From positions 1 to 36,216 of the IMG/VR virus record IMGVR_UViG_3300025151_000127: a stretch of 36,216 nt of DNA; one strand, written 5' to 3'. A program made the translations under genes and the position numbers. Below the pieces are notes generated by a model, which worked only from the letters and a program-made list of their open reading frames with translations, made no database searches and was not told the DNA's origin. Source of the stretch: a virus. The number at the start of each line of letters is the position of its first letter. Position 1 is the first letter of the stretch. Positions 1-5,784 of this stretch are shown here, one piece after another.

Positions 1-1
1 T

Positions 2-145
2 TCATGCGTTCTCCTTTTCGAGCCACCATGTGGCCCATGCTTCGATGTCTGCGTCTCCAAGCTCTGACTCATCAGCCATAGCCTCAAAGACCTGTGCTTG
101 CGTAACCTCTTCAAGGGCATCGCCCATCAGTTCTAAATCTTTCAT
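2..145 (-). CDS. Small acidic hypothetical protein (47 aa), leaderless-type start
   Basis: The product is not recognised. The 47 residues are acidic and helical-looking, with two Trp near the C-terminus (AWATWWLEKENA). An upstream in-frame Met would give 64 residues, but I chose the ATG at 143-145 because a perfect TTGACA-N17-TATAAT promoter ends 6 nt before it, and three neighbouring genes have the same layout and the same first bases, ATGAAAGA. The upstream gene's stop codon lies inside this gene's -35 box. No Shine-Dalgarno is present. Host-takeover function is possible for an early-type small gene but is only inferred from position. Confidence 0.65.
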   Translation of the reverse strand: MKDLELMGDALEEVTQAQVFEAMADESELGDADIEAWATWWLEKENA

Positions 146-151
146 GCGTGT

Positions 152-180
152 ATTATACCAAGTGAGGGGGTGGATGTCAA
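152..180 (-). promoter_or_regulatory. Consensus sigma-70 promoter TTGACA-N17-TATAAT
   Basis: Read on the minus strand, TTGACA (175-180), a 17-nt spacer and TATAAT (152-157) are all exact consensus. The ATG of the 47-aa gene begins 6 nt after the -10 box, where +1 is expected, so the transcript should be leaderless. The stop of the preceding gene (177-179) falls in the -35 element. Confidence 0.85.
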
Positions 181-491
181 GCCTGAACTGGCTCAAAATA
201 GTGGTGAAAAAACTTATGGCAAGCCCAAGGGGTCTCCTTCCACTCTAGCACACTCATGAACTCCTCGACCCTACTCATAGGCTGATAGCCCTGTACTTGA
301 TCGTAGGCTGAGAGGCTGATCAGGTTACCATGCTCGTTCTTGATTGCGATCTCGACAGTGCCTTCGTGGTTAGAGCAGTAGTGGATGCTCTCGTCTGAGC
401 CTATGGAGAGAGTCCAGCCATGGCCTTCGAACTTGTATTGAGTAAGACCCTCACGCGGAGTGGTCATCGTGTATTTGTTCTTTTCTTTCAT
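177..491 (-). CDS. Hypothetical protein (104 aa), leaderless-type start
   Basis: No family is recognised. The protein is soluble-looking, with no signal peptide or membrane segment, and has several aromatic residues near the C-terminus (EWKETPWACHKFFHHYF). The start at 489-491 follows a TATAAT by 6 nt and opens with ATGAAAGA as in its neighbours. It is the second of four leftward small genes, each with its own promoter, so it is probably transcribed independently early after infection; that timing is inferred from promoter type. Confidence 0.7.
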   Translation of the reverse strand: MKEKNKYTMTTPREGLTQYKFEGHGWTLSIGSDESIHYCSNHEGTVEIAIKNEHGNLISLSAYDQVQGYQPMSRVEEFMSVLEWKETPWACHKFFHHYFEPVQA

Positions 492-497
492 GTCCCT

Positions 498-525
498 ATT
501 ATATCACACCTCAAGCTGAATGCAA
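498..525 (-). promoter_or_regulatory. Sigma-70-type promoter TTGCAT-N16-TATAAT
   Basis: On the minus strand, TTGCAT (520-525), a 16-nt spacer and exact TATAAT (498-503). The ATG of the 104-aa gene starts 6 nt downstream of the -10 box, leaving no leader and no ribosome binding site. Confidence 0.75.
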
Positions 526-576
526 GCCCTAAATGAAAAAACTTTCTGCTCTAACCCCTTGTCTTATCACTACTTA

Positions 577-593
577 GGCGGCTCCGCGCCGCC
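577..593. other. GC-rich hairpin GGCGGC-TCCGC-GCCGCC
   Basis: This perfect 6-bp GC stem with a 5-nt loop lies in the 184-bp gap between the stop of the 76-aa gene and the start of the 104-aa gene. On the plus strand it is followed by CCCC and only four T; on the minus strand no U tract follows. It is a weak terminator at best and may be an RNA or protein recognition structure. The rest of 526-675 holds nothing else I can identify. Confidence 0.5.
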
Positions 594-675
594 CCCTTTT
601 GGGATTTCTTACAGGCTACCACGCCCTGGATCGTGTAGGTGGCTCAACATGTGAACCGTGCCTAGGACTAGCTCC

Positions 676-906
676 TCAACAAAGACCAGCCTTGGAGAGG
701 GTCACGGGATCCATGTAGCGCACATGGTTCACGCCATTCATGATGAGGAAGTTCCTCAAGCGAAGACCACCCCAACCGAGGAAGTTGTCCTCTGCAAGGA
801 GCTTATCGGTATCTCCACCGTAGACCTGCACATCAAAGCGAGGCTTAGAGGGAGTGGAAGCAGGGTCTAGTCTGACCTCTGCACGGTTGTTATTTCTATC
901 TTTCAT
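676..906 (-). CDS. Small hypothetical protein (76 aa), leaderless-type start
   Basis: The product is not recognised. The basic N-terminus (MKDRNNNRAEVRLDP) is followed by a mixed segment containing GWGGLRLRNFLIMNG. A longer reading frame of 100 residues exists, but the ATG at 904-906 is chosen because it lies 6 nt after TATAAT and begins ATGAAAGA like the three other genes of this block. The upstream gene's stop codon (927-929) lies between this gene's -10 and -35 boxes, so there is no real intergenic space. Confidence 0.65.
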   Translation of the reverse strand: MKDRNNNRAEVRLDPASTPSKPRFDVQVYGGDTDKLLAEDNFLGWGGLRLRNFLIMNGVNHVRYMDPVTLSKAGLC

Positions 907-912
907 GTATGT

Positions 913-941
913 ATTATACCAAAGGGTTATGAGGATTGCAA
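913..941 (-). promoter_or_regulatory. Sigma-70-type promoter TTGCAA-N17-TATAAT
   Basis: On the minus strand, TTGCAA (936-941), a 17-nt spacer and exact TATAAT (913-918). The ATG of the 76-aa gene begins 6 nt after the -10 box. The promoter is embedded in the 3' end of the lysozyme-like gene. Confidence 0.8.
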
Positions 942-1418
942 GAACTTCTTGCGGAATTTTGTGACATTTTTGATCCAATGCTTATTGAGCCCAGTAGGGT
1001 CATTATCAGCACCAACAGGGCAATAGCGAGCCCCTAGGAATTTGATATACTCACCCTTCCTGCCAGCCTTGACCCATCGGTCATAGTTCTTCTGGACAGT
1101 AGCAGCACACCACCCAGCCTGAGAGCGATAGGTAGGCTTGACCCTAGGGTGCAGTATGCCATACTCACGCCCAGCCCTACCATTCTCTGCGTAGCGTATG
1201 GCTGCTACTATGGGTGCAAGCTCACGCACACACTCGGGGCGTATGTTGACCTTGATGGCATCATCAAACATGGCTGCACACTTGGCACCGTCCTTGTTCT
1301 TGATGGCTTGGGTGGGTGTCTCGGCATATACCGCACCACCTAGGACCAGCATAGCCAAGAGGAGCCAGAGGGCATAGCCCAAGAGAGTAGAGAGGATGAT
1401 CGTTACTGTGTCTTTCAT
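927..1418 (-). CDS. Lysozyme-like protein with signal peptide, probable exported endolysin
   Basis: This 163-residue protein starts with a hydrophobic export signal (about residues 5-32) ending in AVYA before ETPTQ, a plausible signal peptidase I site. The mature part has the layout of small transglycosylase/lysozyme folds: AAIRYAENGRAGREYGI with a likely catalytic Glu78, then YRSQAGWCAATVQ, and near the end FLGARYCPVGADNDP and LNKHWIKNV. I infer that it cleaves peptidoglycan after Sec export, either at lysis or in some other wall role. The uncleaved segment could instead act as a signal anchor (SAR endolysin). An in-frame ATG at 1425-1427 overlaps the -10 box, so the ATG at 1416-1418 is preferred; it again begins ATGAAAGA. 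Family assignment is from pattern only. Confidence 0.65.
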   Translation of the reverse strand: MKDTVTIILSTLLGYALWLLLAMLVLGGAVYAETPTQAIKNKDGAKCAAMFDDAIKVNIRPECVRELAPIVAAIRYAENGRAGREYGILHPRVKPTYRSQAGWCAATVQKNYDRWVKAGRKGEYIKFLGARYCPVGADNDPTGLNKHWIKNVTKFRKKFLQSS

Positions 1419-1425
1419 GTTTTCC

Positions 1426-1454
1426 ATTATACTATATTATCGACCAGATAGCAA
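1426..1454 (-). promoter_or_regulatory. Sigma-70-type promoter TTGCTA-N17-TATAAT
   Basis: On the minus strand, TTGCTA (1449-1454), a 17-nt spacer and exact TATAAT (1426-1431). The chosen ATG of the lysozyme-like gene begins 7 nt after the -10 box, giving a leaderless or nearly leaderless transcript. It is the outermost of the four leftward promoters. Confidence 0.78.
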
Positions 1455-1578
1455 GAACTCTTTATGCCTAATTGGGATAACTTTGGGTGTTCCTATGCGC
1501 GTAAGTGCCTATGGGAGAACGGCTTAGGGGATAGGAATGCCCAATGTTTGGCTAAAAAAATCGCAAAAAGTTGGAGTC

Positions 1579-1606
1579 CCATATATGGCCCCCTACCCAT
1601 ATATGG
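1579..1606. repeat. Two CCATATATGG palindromes, operator-like
   Basis: Perfect 10-bp palindromes CCATATATGG lie at 1579-1588 and 1597-1606, 18 bp apart centre to centre. They sit between the leftward promoter block and the rightward metalloprotease gene. Paired palindromes at nearly two helical turns are typical of a dimer-binding operator; the binding protein is unknown. The adjacent stretch 1455-1578 contains no ORF or other motif I can support. Confidence 0.6.
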
Positions 1607-1619
1607 AACATATTATTAT

Positions 1620-1627
1620 TATAAATA
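1620..1627 (+). promoter_or_regulatory. T4-type late promoter octamer TATAAATA
   Basis: This is an exact match to the T4 late promoter octamer recognised by the gp55 sigma factor, in non-coding DNA about 94 bp upstream of the metalloprotease ATG. The octamer can occur by chance in AT-rich DNA; location in the only sizeable control region makes it plausible. Confidence 0.45.
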
Positions 1628-1711
1628 GGGACTCAAAAAACTTTAAGGGACTCCTAGACTTTTAAAAATTGGGACCCCTATTTTGGGACTCCTAATATGT
1701 TGGGACTCCTA
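1628..1711 (+). repeat. GGGACTCCTA repeat cluster
   Basis: Exact GGGACTCCTA occurs at 1647-1656, 1685-1694 and 1702-1711, with variants GGGACCCCTA at 1671-1680 and GGGACTC at 1628-1634. An inverted GGAGTCCC lies at 1573-1580, touching the first palindrome. The copies are 14-24 bp apart and separated by AT-rich spacers. They run up to the start of the metalloprotease gene and look like binding sites in its control region rather than coding sequence. Confidence 0.7.
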
Positions 1712-1717
1712 TATAAT
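1710..1717 (+). promoter_or_regulatory. TATATAAT box 3 nt before a start codon
   Basis: CTATATAATTATATG precedes the metalloprotease gene here and, base for base over 15 nt, also the first small head-protein gene at 3952. It may be a phage-specific late promoter or an AU-rich initiation region. It lies too close to the ATG for an ordinary leadered transcript. Confidence 0.4.
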
Positions 1718-1720
1718 TAT

Positions 1721-3604
1721 ATGGCATTTGGACAAATAAGACGAGGTAGACACGCAAGGCTGGGAATGTTGCCCTCCAATAAAACTCCTGATTTAGCGGG
1801 AGAAAACTATTGTTTTTTGGGCTCCACTCCTTTAGAAGAGTTGCGAGAAGAGGCTAGATCTTTTTTACAAGACCATCCTGATCTTCTAGAAATATCTCAA
1901 GGTGGAGGAACACAACAGCTTGGAGCAGGTCCATATGTTGCTAAAACTGCTCTTGTAATTTTTCAGGTAGGAGGACCCTGCACTCTTTTACCTAATAGCA
2001 CTAACCCCGCACCTGATCCTTATGGCGGGTATACAACTGGAAACAATTGGGGATATAGAGATTCAAACGGTAATCCTGTTCAATATCCTGCCGAGTTTGC
2101 TGCTAGTAGAGGGGATGCCTATGGTTCATCAATAGTTCATGATCAATCAAAAATGGATCAGTATGCGGCTGATTTTACTAAGTATATCAATAACAGTTTT
2201 TTTGATGGGTACTATATTGAAGGACTAAATGGTGGTAACGCTGATATTTTTCATGGACCACAGTATACTACTCCTGAATCAGGTTTAACTTGTGGAAGTA
2301 CTTTATACCCTAAAACTTGTGGTCACGCTGGTACTGGAGGTTTGATTAAATGGATGCAAGATTTTATTGATGCTGATCCTGTGCTATCTCAATATGATAA
2401 AATATTTACTTGGACTTTAGGGTGTTGGTATAATGGAAATTGTGCTGGTAGTTACTCTGGGGGCGAATCTGGTAACCGTGTTATCTACTTTAATGCAGTT
2501 GATCCCACTTGCGGAAACTACCGAACAGATATTCAAATATACCGAACACAGTATACTGATCCAGATGCTAACAGTTTTAATCCTCAGTCCTGGATTGAAA
2601 TGTATTCTACAACAAATACAGATGAGTTTGTTTCAAATCACACAAATATTGGAACTGCAATTCATGAGAACGCACACCGAGTAAATTCTCCTTTAGGTTA
2701 TAGTTGGGCGCATGATACAAACATAGGCAAACCTTTCTCTACTGAAAATATTATAGCTAATAATATTTGTCCTTGCCAATTTAACGCACCTTGCGGAGCA
2801 GATGAGCAAGGACAGGTTAATAGGTTAGAGGTTGGCACTTTTGGAACTGGTCCCGATACGGACGAATGTTATAAACCAGGAGAGTCGGGGCATACAGGTC
2901 CAAACGGTATAAACCCATATAATATAATGAATTATATGATGAATTATTCAAAAACGAATAGACCATCAAATTGGATTACGGGAAGTGACGGAAAAGTGGT
3001 AAACTGTATAACGGGTCCTGATCCTGGACAAGCAGCGTTTAATGGATTACTAAGTCCTACACACATTCATGAGTTACCCCCTCATGGAAGTAACCCCTGG
3101 GAAGGTTCAGAAGAAGTGTGGATTCTTCCTTATGATTTTAAGCATATTGAGCCTGGGTCAACCTTTAATCAAAACTCAACTGGATTTAATAAGATACTCA
3201 TTAGAACTCCCATGAGTATTGATAGTTTTCCAACTCCTGGCCCAAGACAGTACATGTATCTGTCTTTCTATTCAAGAGGCTTTTGTAGCCCCGAAAGATC
3301 AGTTAGTCAATACCTTCCTCCTGGCGATATAAATGGAACTCTTTTAGTTTCTTGGGGTCCATACAGACCTCATCCAACTCCTGGTTTTATTTGGTACTTT
3401 AATTCTGTACCTTCTTTTATACGACAAAATTTGGCTCCACTTGGGCAACCAGAGAATACTCTTGAGCTTTCTCGTTGGAGGACAGAAAATACTCATGGTG
3501 ATCCTAGTTATTTCCCTGGATGGAATATTGAAGTGATAGATGAGATTAAGGATTCAAGCACTGGTTTACGCCTAGCAATTAAACTAAAAATTACTTCTTC
3601 GTAG
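1721..3604 (+). CDS. HExxH zinc metalloprotease, M6/M11-like secreted or virion protein
   Basis: This 627-residue protein carries HENAH at residues 315-319, the zinc-binding HExxH motif with Glu316 as the probable general base, and a further His at 331 (LGYSWAHD) as a possible third ligand. NIMNYM at 401-406 resembles the Met-turn of metzincins, although the spacing is longer than usual. An early KTALVIFQ strand and the C-terminal MYLSFYSRGF block recall M6/M11 (immune inhibitor/gametolysin-type) proteases. Many Cys pairs suggest an extracellular protein. I chose the ATG at 1721 over the one at 1697 because 1721 shares its 15-nt leader with the gene at 3952. The 3' end overlaps the convergent membrane gene by 14 bp. 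A role in breaching host surface protein or processing virion proteins is inference. Confidence 0.6.
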   Translation: MAFGQIRRGRHARLGMLPSNKTPDLAGENYCFLGSTPLEELREEARSFLQDHPDLLEISQGGGTQQLGAGPYVAKTALVIFQVGGPCTLLPNSTNPAPDPYGGYTTGNNWGYRDSNGNPVQYPAEFAASRGDAYGSSIVHDQSKMDQYAADFTKYINNSFFDGYYIEGLNGGNADIFHGPQYTTPESGLTCGSTLYPKTCGHAGTGGLIKWMQDFIDADPVLSQYDKIFTWTLGCWYNGNCAGSYSGGESGNRVIYFNAVDPTCGNYRTDIQIYRTQYTDPDANSFNPQSWIEMYSTTNTDEFVSNHTNIGTAIHENAHRVNSPLGYSWAHDTNIGKPFSTENIIANNICPCQFNAPCGADEQGQVNRLEVGTFGTGPDTDECYKPGESGHTGPNGINPYNIMNYMMNYSKTNRPSNWITGSDGKVVNCITGPDPGQAAFNGLLSPTHIHELPPHGSNPWEGSEEVWILPYDFKHIEPGSTFNQNSTGFNKILIRTPMSIDSFPTPGPRQYMYLSFYSRGFCSPERSVSQYLPPGDINGTLLVSWGPYRPHPTPGFIWYFNSVPSFIRQNLAPLGQPENTLELSRWRTENTHGDPSYFPGWNIEVIDEIKDSSTGLRLAIKLKITSS

Positions 3605-3896
3605 GTATAGGGGGAAATTGCGGTTGTTCTGAAACTCCAAAGGTTACATAAAACCACATTCCACAACCTAAGCAACCATCAAGAAAGAGATTGCCTGTCA
3701 TTGTTTGAAATAGTAGTGATACTCCCATTGCTGCCCAAAAGCTAAAGCAAAAAGCGCAATTTAAAAAGGTTCTTAAATAATTGTTTATTGCTCCAAGACG
3801 TTGCCGTAAAGGAAATAGGATGCTTGATTGAGTTACAATTACTGTGATCCCTATAACGGTGAGTGCCCATACGATAAAATTTACTAGATGTTCCAT
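3591..3896 (-). CDS. Small multi-spanning membrane protein with Cys-x-x-Cys-type segments
   Basis: The 101-residue protein has an N-terminal hydrophobic segment (about 5-25), a second containing LNCAFCFSFWAAMGVSLLF (about 46-64), and a third around CLGCGMWFYVTFG. The pattern of a C-x-F/W-C pair followed by FW and small residues is seen in short membrane proteins of the DUF1360 type, sometimes found in phages; this assignment is tentative. A holin-like or membrane-modifying role is possible. It is convergent with, and overlaps, the metalloprotease gene. TATAAT on the minus strand lies 5 nt before the ATG, echoing the leaderless layout of genes 1-4. Confidence 0.6.
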   Translation of the reverse strand: MEHLVNFIVWALTVIGITVIVTQSSILFPLRQRLGAINNYLRTFLNCAFCFSFWAAMGVSLLFQTMTGNLFLDGCLGCGMWFYVTFGVSEQPQFPPIPTKK

Positions 3897-3901
3897 ATCT
3901 T

Positions 3902-3907
3902 ATTATA
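3902..3907 (-). promoter_or_regulatory. TATAAT box 5 nt before the membrane-protein start
   Basis: Exact TATAAT on the minus strand, five bases before the ATG at 3894-3896. Unlike the four promoters at 152-1454, there is no recognisable -35 box at the right distance, so it could be a weak or late-type promoter, or chance. Confidence 0.35.
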
Positions 3908-3922
3908 GTAAAAAAATTTCGC

Positions 3923-3935
3923 GGCCCTACGGGCC
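3923..3935. other. GGCCC-TAC-GGGCC hairpin between divergent genes
   Basis: A 5-bp perfect GC stem with a 3-nt loop sits in the 55-bp gap between the leftward membrane gene and the rightward head-protein cluster. It stands out against AT-rich surroundings. No T tract follows, so it is not a standard terminator. Confidence 0.4.
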
Positions 3936-3940
3936 TAAGC

Positions 3941-3948
3941 TATATAAT
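3941..3948 (+). promoter_or_regulatory. TATATAAT box 3 nt before the first head-protein gene
   Basis: The 15-nt string ending in the ATG is identical to the one before the metalloprotease gene. Since the upstream neighbour is divergent, a rightward promoter must lie in 3897-3951; this box, or TATTAT at 3901-3906, is the only candidate seen. Confidence 0.4.
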
Positions 3949-3951
3949 TAT

Positions 3952-4149
3952 ATGAACTCATACGAAAAAATTTATAGTCTGATAACTGAGGAAAAACCAA
4001 AACCTTTGACAACAGCGGAAAAGCATAGCAAGTATAAGAAGTTATTATCCCAAGGAAAGGCTGGTCCCGCAGTAGCAGCAGCATACAAAGCAGGAACTTA
4101 CAACCCAAAAAAAGACTACAGCTCGGAAAATAGGCAGATGATGAAATGA
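3952..4149 (+). CDS. Putative internal head protein 1 (65 aa), capsid-targeting leader
   Basis: The protein opens with MNSYEKIYSLITEE, the first of eight such leaders in this window. In T4, internal proteins carry a short N-terminal helix that directs them into the prohead and is removed by the gp21 protease after Leu/Ile-x-Glu; here the predicted cut is after ITE. The remainder is Lys-rich (KPKPLTTAEKHSKYKKLL) and has no known domain, as expected for a DNA-associated, injected protein. The ATG at 3952 is fixed by family comparison, although the reading frame extends 36 codons further upstream. Its stop overlaps the next ATG (ATGA), so translation is coupled. Confidence 0.7.
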   Translation: MNSYEKIYSLITEEKPKPLTTAEKHSKYKKLLSQGKAGPAVAAAYKAGTYNPKKDYSSENRQMMK

Positions 4150-4415
4150 ACAGCTACGAAAGAATATACAACTTGCTCACTGAAGCAAAAGTTACAATAA
4201 AAAAGAAAGCAAGGTCAACGCGCCAAACTGTTGGTAGATTTAAGTCAGATAGAACAACTGCTATTGAAACAAGTGAGACTGAAGCAATGCAAAGAAGAGG
4301 AAGGCGAGGTATTGTTAGACATGCTAGAGCAACTGTTGGAGATCCTAGAACGGTTTTTAGTAAATCTCAAAGGTCTCAAGATGTGGAAGGAGAATACCGT
4401 AGAGGTGAACGATAA
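4146..4415 (+). CDS. Putative internal head protein 2 (89 aa), strongly basic
   Basis: The leader MNSYERIYNLLTEA matches the family, with a predicted prohead-protease cut after LTE. The mature part is extremely rich in Arg and Lys (IKKKARSTRQTVGRFKSDR, later MQRRGRRGIVRHARA and EYRRGER) and is probably unstructured when free. That fits packaging with DNA in the head. It starts in the ATGA overlap with protein 1 and ends 6 bp before protein 3. No enzymatic domain is visible, and its action in the host is unknown. Confidence 0.7.
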   Translation: MNSYERIYNLLTEAKVTIKKKARSTRQTVGRFKSDRTTAIETSETEAMQRRGRRGIVRHARATVGDPRTVFSKSQRSQDVEGEYRRGER

Positions 4416-4421
4416 GCTTCT

Positions 4422-4892
4422 ATGAACTCTTACGAAAAAATACATGATCTACTGCTAGAAGCTTGTTTTGTTTCTGAGCAAAAGGGTCGAGCACAAGGCA
4501 GAAAAAGACTAGCTGCTACCGCTGCCGTATTGGGAGGTTTAACCGCTGGACTACAAGGAACAGGAAAAGCCTCCATGCCTAATGTACCAAAACCAAGTAT
4601 AAGTGTTGCTAAAAGTTCTGATAAGCCCTCACCTCCCAGCTTACCCGTAACTCCTAGCAGAGAAGTTGCTACTAAGACTTCAGAAAAACCTGCTCCAGAA
4701 AGCGCGGAACAGGAGCAAGCGTTTAATGATGAAGTAAAAAGAATATTAGCAAAAAGAAAATATGATAGGGAGAACCCAGTCGAGACTCCTGCCGAGAGGA
4801 AAGCAAGACATCTAAAACTACAAAGAAGCATAGATCAAGAACAATTAAGAATTGATTTTGATAAAAGACAAGGGAGAAGTCCAAGAAGATGA
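4422..4892 (+). CDS. Putative internal head protein 3 (156 aa)
   Basis: The leader MNSYEKIHDLLLEA gives a predicted cut after LLE. After it come a basic stretch (KGRAQGRKRLAATAAVLGG), a short Gly/Ala-rich hydrophobic patch, a Pro/Ser/Lys-rich linker (about residues 50-95), and a charged helical C-terminus ending GRSPRR. The middle hydrophobic patch is too weak for a confident membrane segment. This is the longest member of the family. Its stop overlaps the start of protein 4 (ATGA), placing proteins 3 and 4 and the following lipoprotein in one coupled transcript. Confidence 0.65.
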   Translation: MNSYEKIHDLLLEACFVSEQKGRAQGRKRLAATAAVLGGLTAGLQGTGKASMPNVPKPSISVAKSSDKPSPPSLPVTPSREVATKTSEKPAPESAEQEQAFNDEVKRILAKRKYDRENPVETPAERKARHLKLQRSIDQEQLRIDFDKRQGRSPRR

Positions 4893-5302
4893 ACTCATAC
4901 GATAAGGTTTTCAGTATACTAACTGAGAATAAAAGAAAAAAGCAAGCAAGAAAAAAAGCTCAGAGGTTTGCTACGGCTCAAGAAACTAAAAGAAGAATGT
5001 CTCTCACACCAAAAATGAGAGAGGTTGAGGATGAACTAAAATCTCAGGGGTATGGACACCTTAAACTTGATGATCCAAAAATAGCTTCTACTGCTAGAGA
5101 TTCTATTAGCCTTCATAGGGGAGAGAATTGTGTTGGAAATACATGTAGAGATATAGTTGCACAACATGCTACTGAGACTGAGAAGGATCTAACTAGAACA
5201 CAAGCTAAAAGACAAGGTTATGCTAGGTATAGAGGATCAGATCCTACCGCAGGAGCTACAAGAGAAAAACTTGCTAGAGAGAGGCCCGATAATCCAAGAT
5301 GA
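4889..5302 (+). CDS. Putative internal head protein 4 (137 aa), basic
   Basis: The leader MNSYDKVFSILTEN gives a predicted cut after LTE. The body starts with a Lys/Arg cluster (KRKKQARKKAQRF) and continues as a long charged helical-looking protein with two Cys close together (GENCVGNTCRD, about residues 76-85) that could form a disulfide or bind metal. It ends RERPDNPR; several members end in Pro-Arg or Arg. It overlaps both neighbours by ATGA. No domain is recognised. Confidence 0.65.
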   Translation: MNSYDKVFSILTENKRKKQARKKAQRFATAQETKRRMSLTPKMREVEDELKSQGYGHLKLDDPKIASTARDSISLHRGENCVGNTCRDIVAQHATETEKDLTRTQAKRQGYARYRGSDPTAGATREKLARERPDNPR

Positions 5303-5784
5303 GAACACTTCTAATAGTATCCATGCTTATTATTCTAAGCAGTTGCAGCACAATCAAACACGCAGTAGGTGGTGCTTTAGGTGGAGGAATAACCGCAGCC
5401 TTTCTTCCTGAGCCAGCAGTAGTTGCAGCAGGAGCCGCAGGGGGTGTAATGCTCACAGAAGTTATTATGCCTTCCGCAAGTCCAGCAGCCATTGTCGGTC
5501 AGGTAGCAGGGGCAGGACCAGTACAAGGAACAACCGCTTCTACGCTGCATGAAACAGGTGGGTTAATTAAGACATTAGGATACTGGTGGTTAATCCTTTT
5601 TGTGTTCCTTCCCTTGTTTAGAAAGAATGGTAGGAATTGGTTTAAGAAGCTTGGAGACATTCACAACACTGTTTCTCAAGCAGACATTGATGCGCGGGAT
5701 GATGAACAGGATGTGATTATGAAGAAAAATGAAAGTAGGATTGCTGCTTTAGAAGAGATGATTCATTATAAGGAGAGTGTGTAA
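5299..5784 (+). CDS. Lipoprotein with glycine-zipper and second membrane segment
   Basis: The 161-residue protein begins MRTLLIVSMLIILSSC, a signal sequence with lipobox LSSC and Cys16 as the expected lipidated residue. A Gly/Ala-rich hydrophobic region follows (GGALGGGITAAF and VVAAGAAGGVML, about 24-55), like glycine-zipper membrane segments. A second hydrophobic segment, WWLILFVFLPLF, lies near residue 95-107, followed by a basic patch and a charged helical tail. It could be an outer-membrane spanin-like or superinfection-exclusion protein, but the second membrane segment is unusual for either. It is coupled to protein 4 through ATGA and overlaps the next start. Confidence 0.6.
   Translation: MRTLLIVSMLIILSSCSTIKHAVGGALGGGITAAFLPEPAVVAAGAAGGVMLTEVIMPSASPAAIVGQVAGAGPVQGTTASTLHETGGLIKTLGYWWLILFVFLPLFRKNGRNWFKKLGDIHNTVSQADIDARDDEQDVIMKKNESRIAALEEMIHYKESV

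Noticed and set aside
3844-3951. Upstream extension of head protein 1 by 36 codons
   Set aside because: It would run through the divergent membrane gene's start and hide the MNSYEKIY leader shared by the family.
4231-4425. Alternative frame over head protein 2
   Set aside because: No family leader or ribosome site, and it overlaps a well-supported gene in full.
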